Part shown: one piece after another, positions 34,266-46,740 of the stretch | Layout of the letters: the number at the start of each line of letters is the position of its first letter | How positions within the stretch are numbered: position 1 is the first letter of the stretch | Source: Diadema setosum | Taxonomy: Eukaryota > Echinodermata > Echinoidea > Diadematoida > Diadematidae | Direction of reading: 5' to 3' | Length of the DNA: 64,000 nt | Assembly: GCF_964275005.1 (NCBI RefSeq) | Contig: NC_092690.1 | Span: 7,746,336 to 7,810,335, forward strand | The notes under the pieces: model-generated | What the model was told of the DNA's origin: nothing | Database searches by the model: none | The model's input: the letters and a program-made list of their open reading frames with translations, nothing else | Program-made: the position numbers and the translations under genes

Positions 34266-35520
34266 CAGATGATGTGCATACTGTGCCATGGTATAAGTCA
34301 AAAAGGAGCACTTGTGTTTGTTTCTGTGGGAGGTCGTGCTGCCATCTTTTCTTCTTTCTTTCCAGTGTATTCAAACCGCTAGACCTCATATCAGCGCACC
34401 AGCTAGCCACATCTCTTGTCCAGTTACATCGTCAAGGAGAGAAAAAGTATCAAGAAACCATTTGAAACTGCTTGGCAGTGATTACTTTTTGATAAATTTT
34501 GTATGAAGTACATGTAGTGGTGAAAGATAACATGTGCATGTATCGTCATGGAAATCTACTCTTGCCCTCTTGGTTGGTCTTCAAAAAATCACGACTGAAG
34601 CCAAATTAAGTACATCATGATGTGGACATTATTGACACTTGTACAATTGTATGTTTGGCTTTATCTGTATGGTTTTCCTTGCGAACCCCAGTAAGGGTGA
34701 CGTTACACTGTCCCAAAATTGATACAAGATGGTCGTACAGATGTGGAATTTTGAACTTTAATAGTGCGAAGTTAGCCCGAAACTTTGTCAAAAGCCAGTC
34801 AGCAGCCAAAGCAAATACAATACCTAAGGTCACAAAATGTCGCCTGAAACACAACCGTAAGTTACCCAAAGATGTGAATCTTCATTACGAAGTGTACTTG
34901 AAGGACACGTGAAGGAAACGCGATGGCTACACGAAGATTTTGCCACCAGTTGCTGCTGGAGTCTGAGAATCTCAACCAGTAGTCATACAATGGCTCAAGA
35001 TGCCCTCATGAATGACCCACTGTTTATACAATCAGAGCCAAATTCAATCAGTTTCCTTGATCGGGAGTCCATCTTTGCTCAATTTTGAGACAGTGTGGCG
35101 CCTGCATAAAAGAAGTACAGGTAGGCCAATACTTCAGGTTGTTGTTGTTTTTTCTTTCTGTATAATGTATGCCAAGTTTTCTACCAGGTAGCAGTCGCTG
35201 TGAAATAATGAGAGTACGTGTACACATGTATGTCCAGAAACAGCTCAGGGTAGCTGCAAGTCATGGTAATGAACAACTGAAGTTGTTTTGTTTTGTTTTG
35301 TTTTTCTTTATCACTTTCCTATTTCTCTATTCTGTTATTTATCAAAGGAGATTTTTTTTTTTTTAATCTGTCTCCCTCCCAACAATCTGAGACCTTGTAT
35401 CAGGTTGCTTCTTGGCTTTCAAAAAACTTTTGCTCCAGTTTCCCTTGGCAGAAGAGGTTGTAAATTAAATTCATAATGCAGTGTTACTTGACATGCAAAA
35501 GTGTTCTTCAGCATGCTTAT
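34266..35520. other. Intergenic or distal 3' UTR, nothing recognised
   Basis: Short open frames only, the longest 96 codons (34622..34912) with no recognisable motif. Confidence 0.4.
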
Positions 35521-35590
35521 GATGACCGTGATGAAGATGGTGATGATGATGATGGTGATGATGGTGATGATGAAGAAGATGAAGACAACA
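35521..35590. repeat. (GAT)n-rich low-complexity tract
   Basis: GATGATGATGGTGATGATGG and similar, followed by GTATAGCGCAATTTAAC, which resembles a LINE 3' tail on the minus strand. Confidence 0.5.
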
Positions 35591-35688
35591 TTTGTATAGC
35601 GCAATTTAACTGTCAAAAAATTTCAAATTCATTATTCATGGAGATGCCGGACATGATGACCACTGATGATAATGTTGCATATTGATAG

Positions 35689-35905
35689 TGGTACAGTGGA
35701 CTCCTGTTACAACGATGTCCTCAGGACCTGCAGTTTTCTTTCGTCATATCGAAATTTCGTTTTAACTGAACAAATAAACAATAAAAAAAGCACAGAGTGG
35801 ATAACGTTCAGCCCAAATTTTTACTTGGTTGTTACGGGAATTTCGTTATAACCGTGTTCGTTACATCGGGAGTATACGGTATACAGCACTGTGTGTATAG
35901 GAGAT
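35689..35905. mobile_element. Possible pogo/Tc1-type MITE
   Basis: Begins TACAGTGGACTCCTGTTACA and contains TTTCGTTATAACCGTGTTCG near the other end, which resembles the inverted ends of pogo-like MITEs. The right end is diverged, so limits are uncertain. Confidence 0.35.
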
Positions 35906-36299
35906 TTCTACCTGTGGGTAATACGGTCAGTGTACATGTACCACTACCCTGGTCCCTGGAATCACACTGGAATCAGATCAAGGCTTTTAAGACAAAACAT
36001 GGATGAAAGCTGAGGAGTAGCACCTGAGATTCTGCTTTTTGACAATGAATTGTTGTATCAGTGTTTTATTTGCTTTTTTTAATATGGAGAGTCCACTGTA
36101 ACTGTATACAGTAATGTATTTTTACTTAAAATATCATTATAGTACTGAATTTTATGGAATTCAATGAATTTCCAACCGTACCGTTAATCATTATCAGACC
36201 CCAATGCTTGTTTAATACTATAATGACATACAAGTGCAAGTACTTCTCTTTTCATTTTCTCTCCTGCTTTCAACCTCCCCCTTTTCCCCCGCCCTCTCT

Positions 36300-36644
36300 G
36301 GCCCGAATTCACAAAGGTGGTACAATTGAAACCATGGTTTAAGCCATGGACAAAGACCATAGTTTTTTATGGGGCGCCAAGTGCCGCATGGCCTATTTCG
36401 TTACGAAATCAGCCATTTCGTCGAAATGTTAACATTTTGTTAATAAAATGGCCTATTTCGTTACGAAATCAGCCATTTCGTCGAAATGTTAACATTTTGT
36501 TAATAAAATGGTCATTTCGTTGACGAAATGGCTGATTTGGTAACAAAATAGGCCATGCGACACTTGGCGCCCCATAAAAAACTACGGTCTTTGTCCATGG
36601 CTTAAACCGTGGTTTCAATTGTACCACCTTCATGAATTCGGGCC
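36300..36644. mobile_element. Family E palindromic element with internal duplication
   Basis: Ends GGCCCGAATTCACAAAGG and its inverted mate; next inward AAACCATGGTTTAAGCCATG in both arms and TGGGGCGCCAAGTG. A 60 bp block with CCTATTTCGTTACGAAATC and TTAACATTTTGTTAATAAAA is repeated in tandem (from about 36388 and 36448). Related copy at 56581..56908. Confidence 0.7.
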
Positions 36645-37059
36645 TCTGTGTCTCTCTTGCCCTCTCTCCCAGTCCATACAACATATGCAAGGTTGATCGT
36701 TTATGTTGTGAATTATTTTGTATGATGCCTGTTCAGCTTACGATGCCAATAAATTCCAACTGTGATGAATTGATACAGTATACAATGTACCACACTGTAC
36801 TGTGTTTGCCTCTATCTCTCTCTCTCTATTATTTCTACTTACAAGATATTTGTGAAATAGTGTACCCCATTTTCTCTTTGCATGGATTTGCAAAAAGAAA
36901 ATGCCTCTGGATACATGTACATGTATACTGGAAAAAAAACAACAACTGAAGTTTAGCATGTCTTCTCACACTTATTTTGTGAAGGGAGTGGTACAACTTG
37001 TACTTGATTGTTTGTTGAACTGAGAGAGTTTAATGATGAGAGCTATAATGAAGAGAAAG

Positions 37060-37815
37060 AGATGGAGGAGGAGGGAAAGAAGGGGAGGGGGAAAGAGGAG
37101 GGGGAAAAAGGAAGAAGTCTAGAGGAGGAGGAGGAAGGTGTTGATGAGGAGGAGGAGGAAGAGGAGGTGAATGAGAGGGAGGACGACGGCAAAGGTGAGG
37201 AAGGGGTGGAGGAGGAGGAGGAATGAAAGAGGAGGACGACGAGGGTGAGGATGAAGAGGAGGAGGAGGAGGAGGAGGGGAGGAGCAGCAGCAGCAGCAAG
37301 AGGGAGTGCAGGACGAGAGAAGAAGAAGAGGATGGATGGATGGAACTGGCAGACAGAGGGGAAGAAGGAAGAAGAAAAGGACGTGGGGAGGAAGAGAAAA
37401 AGTGAGAAGACAAGGACGAAAGTACATGTGTAAGGAGGAAAGAGAAGAGTGAGAGAAGCAGGAGAGGTGGTGGAGAGGAAGAGGGGAAGAGGAGAGGGAG
37501 GAGGACGACGAGGGTGGGGAGGAGGGGAAGGTGGAGGAGGAGCAGCAGCAATAAGAGGGAGTGCAGGATGAGAAAAGAGGAAGAAGAGGATGTATAGAAT
37601 TGACAGAAAGGGGGAAGGAGGAGGAAGAAGATGAAGAAAACGAGGTGGGAGAGGAAGCAGAAGAGCAGGAGCAGGAGAGAAAGTGGTGAGGAGGAGGAGG
37701 GGCGGACGAGGAGGAGGGGGAGGAGGACAGGAGGAGGAGATAAAGAAGATGTGGGGAGGGAGACGAGGAAGGTAAGGAATAATGAGGGAGACAGCAGGAG
37801 GAGAAAGGAATAGGG
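37060..37815. repeat. Polypurine tract (GAGGAG-rich), about 750 bp
   Basis: The plus strand is almost only A and G, mainly GGA/GGAGGA/AGAGG permutations with a few pyrimidines. Open frames on both strands here are by-products of the composition. Long purine-pyrimidine asymmetric DNA of this kind can form triplex (H-DNA). Confidence 0.9.
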
Positions 37816-38632
37816 CCATGAAAGATTGTGTCAAAGATGTGCAGCTACATTCGAATGTAACCGACTTCTGACACTTCCATGTAAGTAGGAAATATCAGGT
37901 GCTTAATTTTCGACTCTGTTTAGATCTAAATTTCGAATAAGATTTCTGTTTAAAATAGGAAATTTCTGCTAGTCTTCTTTTTGTATCTTTCAACTTAGTT
38001 TTCGATGTACAATGTACATGCTTTTTATCGTTTTTGTTTTGCTTTTCTTTGTTAATTGTTATTGTTGTACTGTTGATGCGTTACGTTGTTTGTGTTTTGA
38101 ATTTACTACATACGTGGCTAATAAGAGAGGACTTAAATGCTTTACGAGTTCTATGAGTCACCATGGGAACGATGGCTTGAAGTCCACTTCAATGTCCAGG
38201 CGATGCGGACAATGAGGATCACCTCAGGACACGACCGTCGCTGTTGCCAGTAGAGAGGTCATAGGTCAAATATTAGACCTCAAAGATCAGACTTCCTTTC
38301 CAAGGAGTGTGTGTCTGTTTGTGTGTGTGGGCGGATGTCGTGTGTGAGTGTGTGTGTGTGTGTGTGGCTTTGGGGTTATATATTAAGCAGGAAGAGTGAC
38401 GGCGTTTAAGTTATGATTCTGATAAATCATTGTGAGAGACGATTATCAACAAACCTGTATTATCCCATGGGAGGAGAATAAATTACGGCAGTAATGGTTT
38501 CTCGTCTCTCATTCACTGTCTCTATTCTTTTCTTGTCAGTTTTTTTTTTATGTTTTTTTTTTCGTGGAATTGGTAACTTTTATTTATAGACTCGGGGCAA
38601 TAGCCGCCTGTCGTGTACATGTGCGGCATTAA

Positions 38633-39212
38633 AGGACAAGTTCATCTTCATATACATGTAGATTGATTGAATGCAGCAATATTATAGTAGAACACATCAG
38701 TGAAAGTGTAAGGAAGGGGATCTGACAATTCGTTCAAAAATTGTGAATTTTTAAAGTATCAGCGCAGTCACTGCTGGATGAGAAGACTACTGCAGTGTTT
38801 GATGTCATATGCGTACGACGATAAGTAAGGAAAGTGTAAAGAAAACGTTCACAAAGTGTTACTTTTTGAAAAAAAAAGTGCTCATTTCCTCAACTTGTCA
38901 TTGACGTATGCTAAGAGTAATATTATTCCCCCCACCTTCTGAAACAGGGAAGTCAAGTGTTCTTTAATTATGCGAGAAAACTTAGATTAATGTGTGGGCT
39001 TTTCTTAATATTTTCTTGATATCGTTGTACACATTGTGACATCACAAGCTGTAGTTGTCTTCTGATCCAGCAGTGACTGAGCAGAAACTACAAGTATTCA
39101 TAACTTTTGAACGGATTAATTGTCCAATTTTCCTCAAACTTTCACTCATGTGTCCCACTTATATTGCTGCATTCACTCAATCCACATGCATTGTATGAGG
39201 TGAACTTGTCCT
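38633..39212. mobile_element. Family A palindromic TTAA element, full length
   Basis: 580 bp, flanked by TTAA (38629..38632 and 39213..39216). Ends AGGACAAGTTCATCTTCAT and the inverted GTGAACTTGTCCT; inner arms CTGGATGAGAAGACTACTG and GTCTTCTGATCCAG. Confidence 0.8.
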
Positions 39213-40495
39213 TTAAGTGAAAAGATGGTGGAACGGCGACAAATTTGGAAGGAAAAACTAATACGGCCGCGATGGGAATATCCTTAGGCGGTTAATAATA
39301 GAATCAGAAAGGTGCTTTGCGGAGAAAGCATGGACGGTTGAATACTCACTAGGAATTAATATGGAAGTACCTTTGCTCGGTTGTTTTTGTTTGATGCTGA
39401 TAAAGGGACACCATGCTTTGTTCTGACTGATTTTCGTCTCAGACGAGGGAGACCGAAGTAGTGGTAATGAGGCATCAATTAACCCTTTCGAAACGAAAGT
39501 TTCAAGACACCATTGAAGCCGATGTACAGACGGGTGGCCGAAGACTGCGAAAGAGGTATGTAAAGTTCAGAGGACCGCCGCTTTCTGATGATGCGCCAAG
39601 TTTGTAATCCAGTCATAATAATGAAATGGTGTTTCCATTGAATGCAACGTTTTGTCGAACCTGTCGCGTCTCTGTCAATGATTGACTGTCTACTCCTTCC
39701 TGGAATAATTGTTATAATATTATTATTGTCAGTAATAAGGTAGATGTCTCCTCTCCGTCAGATCCATTCTTCTTCTCTCGCTCCTTCTCTCCCTATCTGC
39801 CTCTCTCTCTATCTCTCTTTCTCATTCTCTCCTTCCCTCTATCTATCTATCTTATCTTTCTTTAATGAAGTGTAACCATGCCTCGGGTGCATTGACCGCC
39901 GAAAGAAAAAAAATATATACTTAATCACATCCTTCATCCTTTGATAATTTATCACAATTACGTGATAACCATCTATCTTAGCATATCATTTTTATGAGGA
40001 GTCTGAAGAGCCCTCTCAGTCTCAATGATGCGATGACATTATATGGTGTTTTTGTTTGTTTGTTTTTTCCTGTTTGCTTGTTTGTCTGTTGGGCTTTTTT
40101 TTCACTCTCATTCAAAAGAGTACATGTTTTGTATAGGGAATCTCAAAAGTCTACTTGTATAGTATAGGGAATCTACACCCTTCAAGTAATGCTTCTATGT
40201 AGATTCCTCATATTTCACATGTTCAATTTCTTACTTGCTGTCTTCGACAATATTATTCATCCATTCATCTTTTGTTACGTTTATGGTTTATTTGTTGAAA
40301 CGTGGAATATGGAACAATAAAAACAAACAAAGCGAGGAGACACTATCATTCTGGAAAGGAATATCTTTACCAATGACACTGCTCTAAACATTACATAAGT
40401 TATCATAATTATCTATATTATACTTAACATGGAAACATATACATGCCATAAAATAAAACAGACACACACATTTATACTCTTCTTACACATGGACA

Positions 40496-40497
<2 letters not shown>
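39213..40497. other. Intergenic, no gene recognised
   Basis: Includes CT-rich DNA near 39760..39860. Nothing else could be supported. Confidence 0.45.
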
Positions 40498-40535
<38 letters not shown>

Positions 40536-40632
40536 TATATGTAATATATATATATCATTCATTATCATATATATGGATATATAGAGATATACATACATAC
40601 ATACATATATACATATGTATGTATATATATTT
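40498..40632. repeat. (TA)n-rich microsatellite
   Basis: TATA runs with interruptions and a CATACATA stretch. Confidence 0.85.
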
Positions 40633-40960
40633 TTCTTTGAGGAGGAACATGTTTGCAGCTGTAGAAACTCATATGTGTAATATATCGTCGGATAGTTCTA
40701 CATCACATTGCGCAACATTGCAGCGACTCTTTTTGCCGTTCGGATGTTCTGAGTACGTACCGGCGGATTGGGCCCCCGGAGTTACGCCACTGCAATTAAT
40801 GTCAATCACAACGGCAGAGGTTTCAGTGTTGTAATGAAATGAGCTTATAGAGCACTGGAGTTGGTGTCTCTGGTATGTCTGGTAGCCGGGCGTGCGGTGA
40901 CCCCGAAGGCTCTGCCATGGCCGTAAGAGTTGATCGGTGGGGGTCACAGGTCGCACGTGG

Positions 40961-41009
40961 GTATATACTCCACAGAACTCTACTTTGTGTGTAGAGTTCT
41001 GTGGTATAC
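40961..41009. other. Perfect 14 bp hairpin
   Basis: CCACAGAACTCTAC (40970..40983) and GTAGAGTTCTGTGG (40991..41004) around loop TTTGTGT, extended by GTATA/TATAC. A diverged relative is at 59084..59112. Probably a dispersed repeat rather than an RNA gene. Confidence 0.5.
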
Positions 41010-41273
41010 TCTCGCTCAGAAAGTAGAAGCGAGGTTTGGAGTGGTGAGCTGACGCTCGACAGGGTCGGATATGCTCCGCCGGTGTCTTCCTGGGTTTTGT
41101 AGTAATATAGTACACTATTAGTCTTGTATACGCAGTGTGCATCGGCCGTTTCCGTCCGGCGAGTGCAGTTAAAGTAACGGCTGTGCACCGTTTCAGGCGA
41201 CAAGCCCTGACAGATCCCCGGATCAGCGAGTACGGTAATTATGTTTCTCCTTCGCACGCAGTCGATTGTCATC

Positions 41274-41410
41274 TCGGTGAATTTTTGATGCTTTCTCGGC
41301 GTGATAATGCCGATAATAATCACCATAATGTGATCGTTGTGAGTCTGAGAGAGGTGTTCGCGAACATACCCAAAAATATCCCACACAGTATCTGGAGAAA
41401 TTCTGTTATC
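41274..41410. repeat. Direct repeat, left copy
   Basis: TCTCGGCGTGATA, ATGTGATCGTTGTGAGTCT, CGCGAACATACCCA and CCCACACAGTA recur in the same order and strand at 44004..44131. The two copies bracket 2.6 kb that includes the GGCGCC minisatellite. Confidence 0.6.
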
Positions 41411-41602
41411 GGGTGGCCCAGCCACCGTTGGGATGGTTTACGTGGACCAGAAGACTGCTGTAACGATTTTCATGTTTTGATGAGAGATGTTTTCCCCTGC
41501 AGTGTTAGATCTGCCCTCGTTACGAATGCCTACTGATTTTCTTCGTGCGTGCAGGGTGACTTTCCGTCTATAATCTTGCCTTGATCATTTCGGCCTACAG
41601 AT

Positions 41603-42553
41603 GTTGGCGCCTGCAGGTGAAAGGCCCCTGCAGGCGAAGGCACCTGCAGGCGAAGGCGCCTACAGTGAAGGGCGCCTGCAGGTAAAAGGCGCCTGCAGAC
41701 GAAGGCGCCTGCCGGTGAAGGGCGCGCCTGCGGGTGAAGGGCGCCTGCAAGTGAAAGGCGCCTGCAGGCGAAGGCGCCTGCAGTAAAGGGCGCCTGCAGG
41801 TGAAAGGCGCCTGCAGGCGAAGGCGCCTGCCGGTGAAGGGCGCGCCTGCGGGCGAAGGGCGCCTGCAAGTGAAAGGCGCCTGCAGTGAAGGGCGCCTGCA
41901 GGTGAAAGGCGCCTGCCGGTGAAGGGCGCGCCTGCGGGCGAAGGGCGCCTGCAAGTGAAAGGCGCCTGCAGTGAAGGGCGCCTGCAGGTGAAAGGCGCCT
42001 GCCGGTGGAGGGCGCCTGCCGGTGAAAGGCGCCTGCAGGTGAAGGGCGTTTGCCCGTGAAGGACGTCTGCCGGTGAAGGGCGACTGCAGGTGAAAGGCGC
42101 ATGCAGCTAGGTGAAAGGCGCCTGCAGTGAAGGGCGCCTGCAGGTGAAAAGCGCATGCAGGTGAGGGCGCCTGCAGGTACGTGAAAAGCGCATGCAGGTG
42201 AGGGCGCCTTCAGGTGAAAGGCGCGCCTGTCGGTGAAGGGCGCCTGCCCACGAAGGGCCCCTGCAGGTGAAGGTGGCCTGCAGGCAAGGCGCCTGCAGGT
42301 AAAGGCGCCTGCAGGCCAAGGCGTCTACAGGTGAAGGGCGTTTGCCGGTGAAGGGCGCCTGCCGGTGAAGGGCGCCTGCAGGTAAAAGGCGCATGCAGGT
42401 GAAGGCGCTTGCAGTGAAGGGCGCCTGCAGGTGAAAGGCGCATGCAGGTTAGGGCACGTGCAGGTAAAAAGGGCGCGTGCAGGTGAAGGCGCCTGCAACC
42501 TAGGTGAAAGGAGCCTGCAGGTGAAAGGCGCCTGCAGGTGAAGGCGCCTGCAT
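41603..42553. repeat. GC-rich minisatellite, 16-19 bp units
   Basis: About 55 units of GGCGCCTGCAGGTGAAA with variants (GCGGGCGAAG, CCGGTGAAG, CAAGTGAAA, CAGTGAAG). Each unit carries the palindromes GGCGCC and usually CTGCAG. A higher-order set begins at 41704, 41822 and 41908 (spacing 118 then 86 bp). Open frames on the minus strand (for example 41530..42156) come from the unit, not from a gene. Confidence 0.9.
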
Positions 42554-42612
42554 TGTTTTAAAGTTCTACCCATAAAGAAGATGAAGAGAGAATAGCGCCT
42601 AGAAGTCAAGAG

Positions 42613-42835
42613 GACCTGATAGCGCCTGCAGTGCCAGTGGTGCCTTCAAATTGAATGTCCGCTTTGCCTGCGTGTTCATCTGTCAATTCCGATATCTAGG
42701 AGGTTGAAGTTGCTATTTAAGAGGCAGAAGTCTGCGCCGGAAGAAAAAACAGTAGGACCCTGCTACTTGTCAAGAAGAAAAAGTCTCGCCTGCAGTACCA
42801 GTGGTGCCTTCACAATGAATGCCTGCTATGTCTGC
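42613..42835. repeat. Diverged short direct duplication beside the minisatellite
   Basis: 42613..42661 and 42787..42835 share CGCCTGCAGT, CCAGTGGTGCCTTCA and TTGAATGTC/ATGAATGCC, spaced 174 bp apart. It may be an older unit of the minisatellite region. Confidence 0.5.
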
Positions 42836-44003
42836 AGTGCCAACGGAAATGACAAGGTTCATTCCAACCTGGTTGTAGGAGGGTTGTCGGACGTGACCTG
42901 CCTAACACAAGAGAAAAACACCGGAAAGAAACTTCGTTATACATTGTCGAGCCGTTGCAGTAGTGGATCGAGGTTGGTGGAGGTAGTGATGCTCTTTTGC
43001 AGGACCCAGATCGTCATGTCCTCCTCGGAAGTTCCCCAACGAAGCTGCAGAGGTTCGACCAGAGCTAGTCTGACTCTACCAATTCGCACACCGGCGAAGA
43101 TGAACCCATTTCTCTGATGTCTTCCATTCTCCGATACAATCCACCAAGGAGGCGAAACTTTCCTCAGCGATACGGTGAATCGTATCAGGGATGCTGGGTA
43201 GAGCGCCAGTTGATTGCAGTAAAAACAGCTACAACTTAGTGTAAATAATGTAGGAAGCTGCGTGATTCCTGCAACAGGTGCACCACACCTGCAACACCAA
43301 GTTTTACGTCGACAGGTTGAACCAGTGTGTATCGTCGTACACATGTATTTGTTATGTGGTCTGCGCGATACGACTAGGGTATCTGCTACACCAAGTGGGA
43401 CGGGGCAAGGAATTCTCCGAAGACGCTGTGGTTGGAGTGCAGGACGGGAACCCCTGGCGGAAGGCGCAGCGACTCGTAATGCTACAATGTTTTATACGTG
43501 TTTAAGATAATGTGGATTGCTATCAAGAGAGCTTTGTTTATTTTTGTTTTATTCGTGTAAAACTACTGGACCCCCCCCCCCAAAAAAAAAAAAAAAAAAC
43601 CACTTATCTGGAAGGTAACAATTCTAAGTTCTTTGTTTAAGCAAGGCGGGAGACAAACATGCGTAGTGATACATGCCTCGCTTGTTCAGTAATGATTCGG
43701 TATTCACCACCTTGTTCGTCTTGATTAGAGTTGTGTTAATACGTCATGTTCATGCAAAGTTGCGAGAAAGTGTTTCGCGTATGTATGCCATTTCGTTTGT
43801 TTTAGCGTGCTTGGAAGATTAAGTAAAGGCTGCTACTCTAATTGGTAAAGTTTATGTAAAAATTTTGATATCGTGTTATTTGTTTATGTTTTTATTTGTT
43901 TGGGATACGGAATTTTAGTATCCGGTTGTCGTTTCATTGTACATTGTATAAAAAGCCCGGGATGCCCTATAGTCAAGGGAATGACTAGTCTTAGGGAGGG
44001 GCT
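42836..44003. other. Unassigned sequence between the direct repeats
   Basis: Less AT-rich than its surroundings with open frames of about 135 codons on both strands (42704..43117 plus, 42937..43344 minus). None has a family motif I recognise. A C run and A run lie near 43570..43598. Confidence 0.35.
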
Positions 44004-44131
44004 GTCATCTCGATGAATTATTGATGCTGTCTCGGCGTGATATGCGATGTGATCGTTGTGAGTCTTCGTCAGGTGTCCGCGAACATACCCATTCACGATC
44101 CCACACAGTAACTGGAGAAATCCGGTTACAT
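44004..44131. repeat. Direct repeat, right copy
   Basis: Matches 41274..41410 with about a quarter of positions changed by eye. No LTR features accompany it. Confidence 0.6.
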
Positions 44132-46740
44132 TACAGTATCATCGGATATAAAGGATACAAAAAAAAAAATAACATAACCTTATGTTAAGTAGTCGCATGT
44201 TGAAAATGACGTATAATATGACGTCACAAAATATTAATGCATATTAGTTGAGGTGAGATTCCCACCTGAACTATGATTATGATTTGTATTTTTTATCATT
44301 GCTCATTAAATTGTACTTGGCAGTAATAACTTTTAGTGTGATGGGCTTGTAGTTGCTTGGTGATTATTGACCACAAATGCAACTTCTGTCAGTGTGTTGT
44401 TGTTGTTTTTTGTTGTTGCTGCTACTGTTGTTATGTTTATCATTATTATTTTGCACGCGAAAATTGAGTGTAACGAACTCGACGAAATAAGAATCTTATA
44501 GATTGGCATTAACTGCGTTGTTCTTTCTTCAAGGGGCTTCTCTAACCAATTTTTTATCCTCCCTTTTTCTCCTCTTTTCCCACTCTCACTCTCCCTCTCT
44601 CTCATCCGCAAGCTCGTCAATAGGTTAATCGTGCAGAATTGAGAAACTTGATAAATAATCGATCGATTTCACGAGTTGTTGAGTCGGCTGATACCGTTTA
44701 TTTCGCAAGACTTCGTAAGGCAACACGTTTAGTATAGTTAGAGCGTGAACATTCATCAAACAATGTGTTACACACGATTACACGTGACAGAGTACAAAGG
44801 TGTGTTATACAGTGAGCTGCTGGCAAGATCTGCAACAGAGCATGTGAAATTTGCAAAATTTTATACAATCCAATATCATGTTTTTACGTAAAGCTCCCTT
44901 GAATCTGAAATAGGAACAGAACAAAGTGTGCAAACAAAACAAGCGCAAATACAGGTATAGACCAAACCAAAACCAACTATTTGCAAATGCAGTAAGCTTT
45001 CAGATAGTGCCCCCCATAATAGCTGTTCCCATAATTATGATAACACGCAATTATTATCGTGGTTATCCTATCATTATTAACAACGATCATCCGTAATGTA
45101 CATTTTTACTATCATCATTACAACCAGAACTTCAAAGACACATATTTCGTCATCATTAGGAGAACAGGAATTCAATATCCACATTCAACAATCGCCTATG
45201 GGAAGAACCGTCAAAGAATTGAATACAGACTGTATGTGTTAACGACTTTAACAAGTGGACGACGTATCGGTGAAGTCAGGTTTAATAGTGAGTCTATGCA
45301 GATCAAAGAGTAAATTAAGTCCACTGGCATTCCTACATTGTAAAATAGCTAATTCATGTAAAGATAAGTATTTCTTAATCCGACAATAATTGTCCAGCAA
45401 CGTACAACTGATTCGGTATTTTCAATAACTAAAGACGCGGTAGCGTAGGGATTCATGAATGGCCTGATACGTACATTGGCTGCCCAGCGGGGTACATGCG
45501 AAAATAACGAACAGCACCGGTCAGCGAACAATGTGCATCGAACGGTTTAAAACGCTCATCGGAAACGATCGACTCCGCTCGGAGATTCTTCGGCTGTTTG
45601 TCTTCTTACATAGAGATCATGGTGTGATAAAGCTGTACACAATTCGTTACTGGAACAATGTGGAATATTCTCGAATATATCCGAGCCAGGCCATCCTCTT
45701 ACCTCTAGCGGGTCTTTAATCCATTACTCACGGGAGCTTCATGGGGACCAGTGATTAGCCAATAATGTGTCAGGGAGTTTAGAAACCAGTAAGAAAAGGG
45801 TTAACTTGGGGCAGCTGATATGGTCAGGGTAGATAAGGATCAGAGTTCTCTTTCTCAGGAGATTCGCGGTTCGTGTTGATATTTTCTTATCAATCATGAA
45901 CCGTATTGACCATCTATATCACTAACAAGTACTCCATTAATAACTCACAACCAAACAGGGGCCACTGAAACTTGAAGAGTTACACCAGGGAGGTGACCCT
46001 CTTCCACCTCCCTGGTTACACATGTAGTAACAACATGGAGCCACAACGAAATGGTAACAATTGCAGTCCACAACAACACTGAATTATTCATTTTCAGTAT
46101 TCATTACGAACTGCCTATGGAATGATAACCAAACTCAGTTTATAACAATTACTACGAAATGGGTACCCTTTGCACCAGGGGGACCTATTCTGTACGCTCG
46201 GTGTCTTACGTCAGCATACAATAAAGACAAATGCTTTATAACCTGCGATATATTATAGAATATGATACCTAAGTGATCGCATTAAGAAAATATGAGTTGC
46301 TAATTCATATCCAGGTAACGCCTTCTTGTACAACTTCTAACTACATTATATATTAAATAATTTAACAAAATGTCCCTTTTTCTTGGTCGCCATTTAATGT
46401 CACAACCCGGAACTGAACAACTGTGTCCTCAGCATAGATGGTTGGTGTTTTGCTTCTTTGTTTGTTTGCTTATTAATTATTGTTTGATGTTTCTCGCTAT
46501 GTTTCTCTGTAGATGTTTGTTTTAATAGCAATGTCTATATAAGAGAACAAAGATATTAGCCTAGGTATATAAACCGTGTTCCTATCATAAACGCTACTTC
46601 TACAAGTATTTATTACTACTAATACATGCCTTGTACAGTATGTTTAAAAAATACAATCGGATTTACCCAATGATATCTATCAAAATTATCAAACTATCTG
46701 AAAACTGTTTCAGAGTGTAAAACTATAACTTGTTACCTAC
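44132..46740. other. Intergenic, nothing recognised
   Basis: AT-rich with frames under 100 codons. No repeat family member or exon could be supported. Confidence 0.45.

Noticed and set aside
37030-37834. Minus-strand Ser/Pro/Leu-rich frames of up to 263 codons
   Set aside because: They arise from the polypurine composition, which contains few stop codons in several frames on the complementary strand.
40669-41425. Minus-strand frames of 157 and 200 codons as genes
   Set aside because: No recognisable domain, they overlap each other in different frames, and part lies in a sequence repeated at 44004..44131.
41530-42609. Repetitive protein gene on the minus strand (AGAFHLQAP-like repeats)
   Set aside because: Several overlapping frames are open at once because the minisatellite unit lacks stops; no start context, promoter or splice signals, and unit lengths vary out of frame.
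41274-44131. LTR-type element bounded by the two direct repeats
   Set aside because: The repeats are short and diverged, there is no TG...CA end, primer site or recognisable protein between them.
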